NCBI RefSeq assembly: GCF_000170955.2
Contig: NZ_ABCY02000001.1
Span: 496,001 to 560,000 of the forward strand
From: Borreliella valaisiana VS116
GTDB lineage: Bacteria; Spirochaetota; Spirochaetia; Borreliales; Borreliaceae
Direction: 5' to 3'
Length of the DNA: 64,000 bases
Shown: positions 63,527 through 64,000 of the stretch, in pieces
Layout of the letters: every line of letters begins with the position of its first letter
Position numbering within the stretch: position 1 is the stretch's first letter
Notes under the pieces: generated by a model
Databases searched by the model: none
Told to the model about the DNA's origin: nothing
Seen by the model: the letters and a program-made list of their open reading frames with translations, nothing else
Program-made: the position numbers and the translations under genes

Positions 63527-64000
63527 GATTTACCTGTTTCAATATTTGCTCTTAAAGGTAGACTTAATGTGTAAGCGGTTTCCATCATATTTTTTAATAT
63601 TTTTTTTGTTTCATTTTCCTCTTCAATAGGAGATTCAATAAGCATTTCATCGTGCACCTGCAATAAGATTTTTGATTTCATTTTTTTACTTTTAAATTCA
63701 TTAAATACTTTGATCATTGCAATTTTCATAATATCAGCGGCACTTCCTTGAATTATGCTATTTATTGCTATTCTTTCTGCGGCAGATCTTTCTAGATAAT
63801 TATTGCTATTAATTTCTTTTATATATCTTCTTCGTTTTGAAATGGTTTCGCTATATCCAGTATTTCTTACGAAGTTTATTTGATTTGTTATGAACTCTTT
63901 GATCTTTGGGTAAGAGTCAAAGTAAGAGTTTATAAATCCTTTTGCTTCTTCTTTTGTAATTCCCAGCTCTTTTGCAAGTCTAAAATCTGACATTCTATAA
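63508..64000 (-). CDS. polA: DNA polymerase I, C-terminal part (cut by window end)
   Basis: Only the last 163 or so residues are in the window. They hold part of the O helix (YRMSDFRLAKEL), the finger and palm segments SKRRRYIKEINS and INSIIQGSAADIMK, and the catalytic motif QVHDEML, ending IETGKSWGEIH. In most relatives the O-helix motif is YGMS.FGL; here both Gly positions are Arg. The 5' end lies beyond 64000. Confidence 0.92.
   Translation of the reverse strand, partial: YRMSDFRLAKELGITKEEAKGFINSYFDSYPKIKEFITNQINFVRNTGYSETISKRRRYIKEINSNNYLERSAAERIAINSIIQGSAADIMKIAMIKVFNEFKSKKMKSKILLQVHDEMLIESPIEEENETKKILKNMMETAYTLSLPLRANIETGKSWGEIH

Overview
The window is about 64 kb of a low-GC spirochaete chromosome. 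Protein sequences (EF-Tu, NadE, the giant coiled-coil protein, the M16 protease) and gene order from tuf through the ribosomal protein cluster to polA match the linear chromosome of Lyme-group Borrelia (Borreliella). I recognise this from memory of the family; the exact species was not determined. No insertion sequence, prophage, CRISPR array or rRNA operon was seen. The region reads as conserved core chromosome, with one decayed 1.15 kb gap.

Layout. (1) 1-14492: tuf followed by an unbroken S10-spc-alpha ribosomal superoperon (rpsJ to rplQ) including secY, rpmJ and rpoA. (2) 14564-21716: RNase Y, a YmdB-type phosphodiesterase, a TlyA-type methyltransferase, a convergent GerMN-like membrane protein, then der, an exported NlpC/P60-like protein and a HAD hydrolase. 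(3) 21736-28224: one 2162-residue membrane-anchored coiled-coil protein. (4) 28236-32537: phenylalanyl-tRNA synthetase of archaeal/eukaryotic-like architecture, and thioredoxin reductase. (5) 32561-36892, minus strand: grpE-dnaK-dnaJ-rlmB. (6) 37273-43966: nadE, a gap without intact genes, an inositol-monophosphatase-family gene, two spirochaetal hypothetical genes, and coaX. (7) 43988-47736, minus strand: aldo/keto reductase, a TIGR02757-like protein, a glucosaminidase-like protein and a membrane hydrolase-like protein. (8) 47925-53046: PhnP-like hydrolase, exonuclease III, an exported hypothetical and an M16 lipoprotein protease. (9) 53129-57397, minus strand: three tRNAs (Glu, Lys, Lys), a TPR protein, bactofilin, a Bax-inhibitor-like membrane protein and EF-G. 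(10) 57695-64000: a KTSC protein, a TPR lipoprotein, a predicted outer-membrane protein, prs, an FGGY kinase, then on the minus strand a SPOR protein, coaE and the 3' end of polA.

Most of the window is translation machinery and protein or RNA quality control. The rest serves cofactor salvage (NAD, CoA, PRPP) and cell envelope or cell shape.

The observations most worth following up are these. NadE has a glutaminase domain in which the aligned catalytic triad appears lost. Two genes (nadE and the 604-residue hypothetical at 41371) have well-formed promoters whose -10 boxes lie so close to the ATG that leaderless mRNAs are predicted. Hairpins sit directly before the ribosome binding sites of rpsJ, rny and the bactofilin gene. 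A terminator-like hairpin lies inside the tuf leader. The SPOR protein carries a 60-bp in-frame tandem repeat. The 1.15 kb gap holds a perfect 12-bp inverted repeat and a G8 tract. I did not find a clearly novel multi-gene system.
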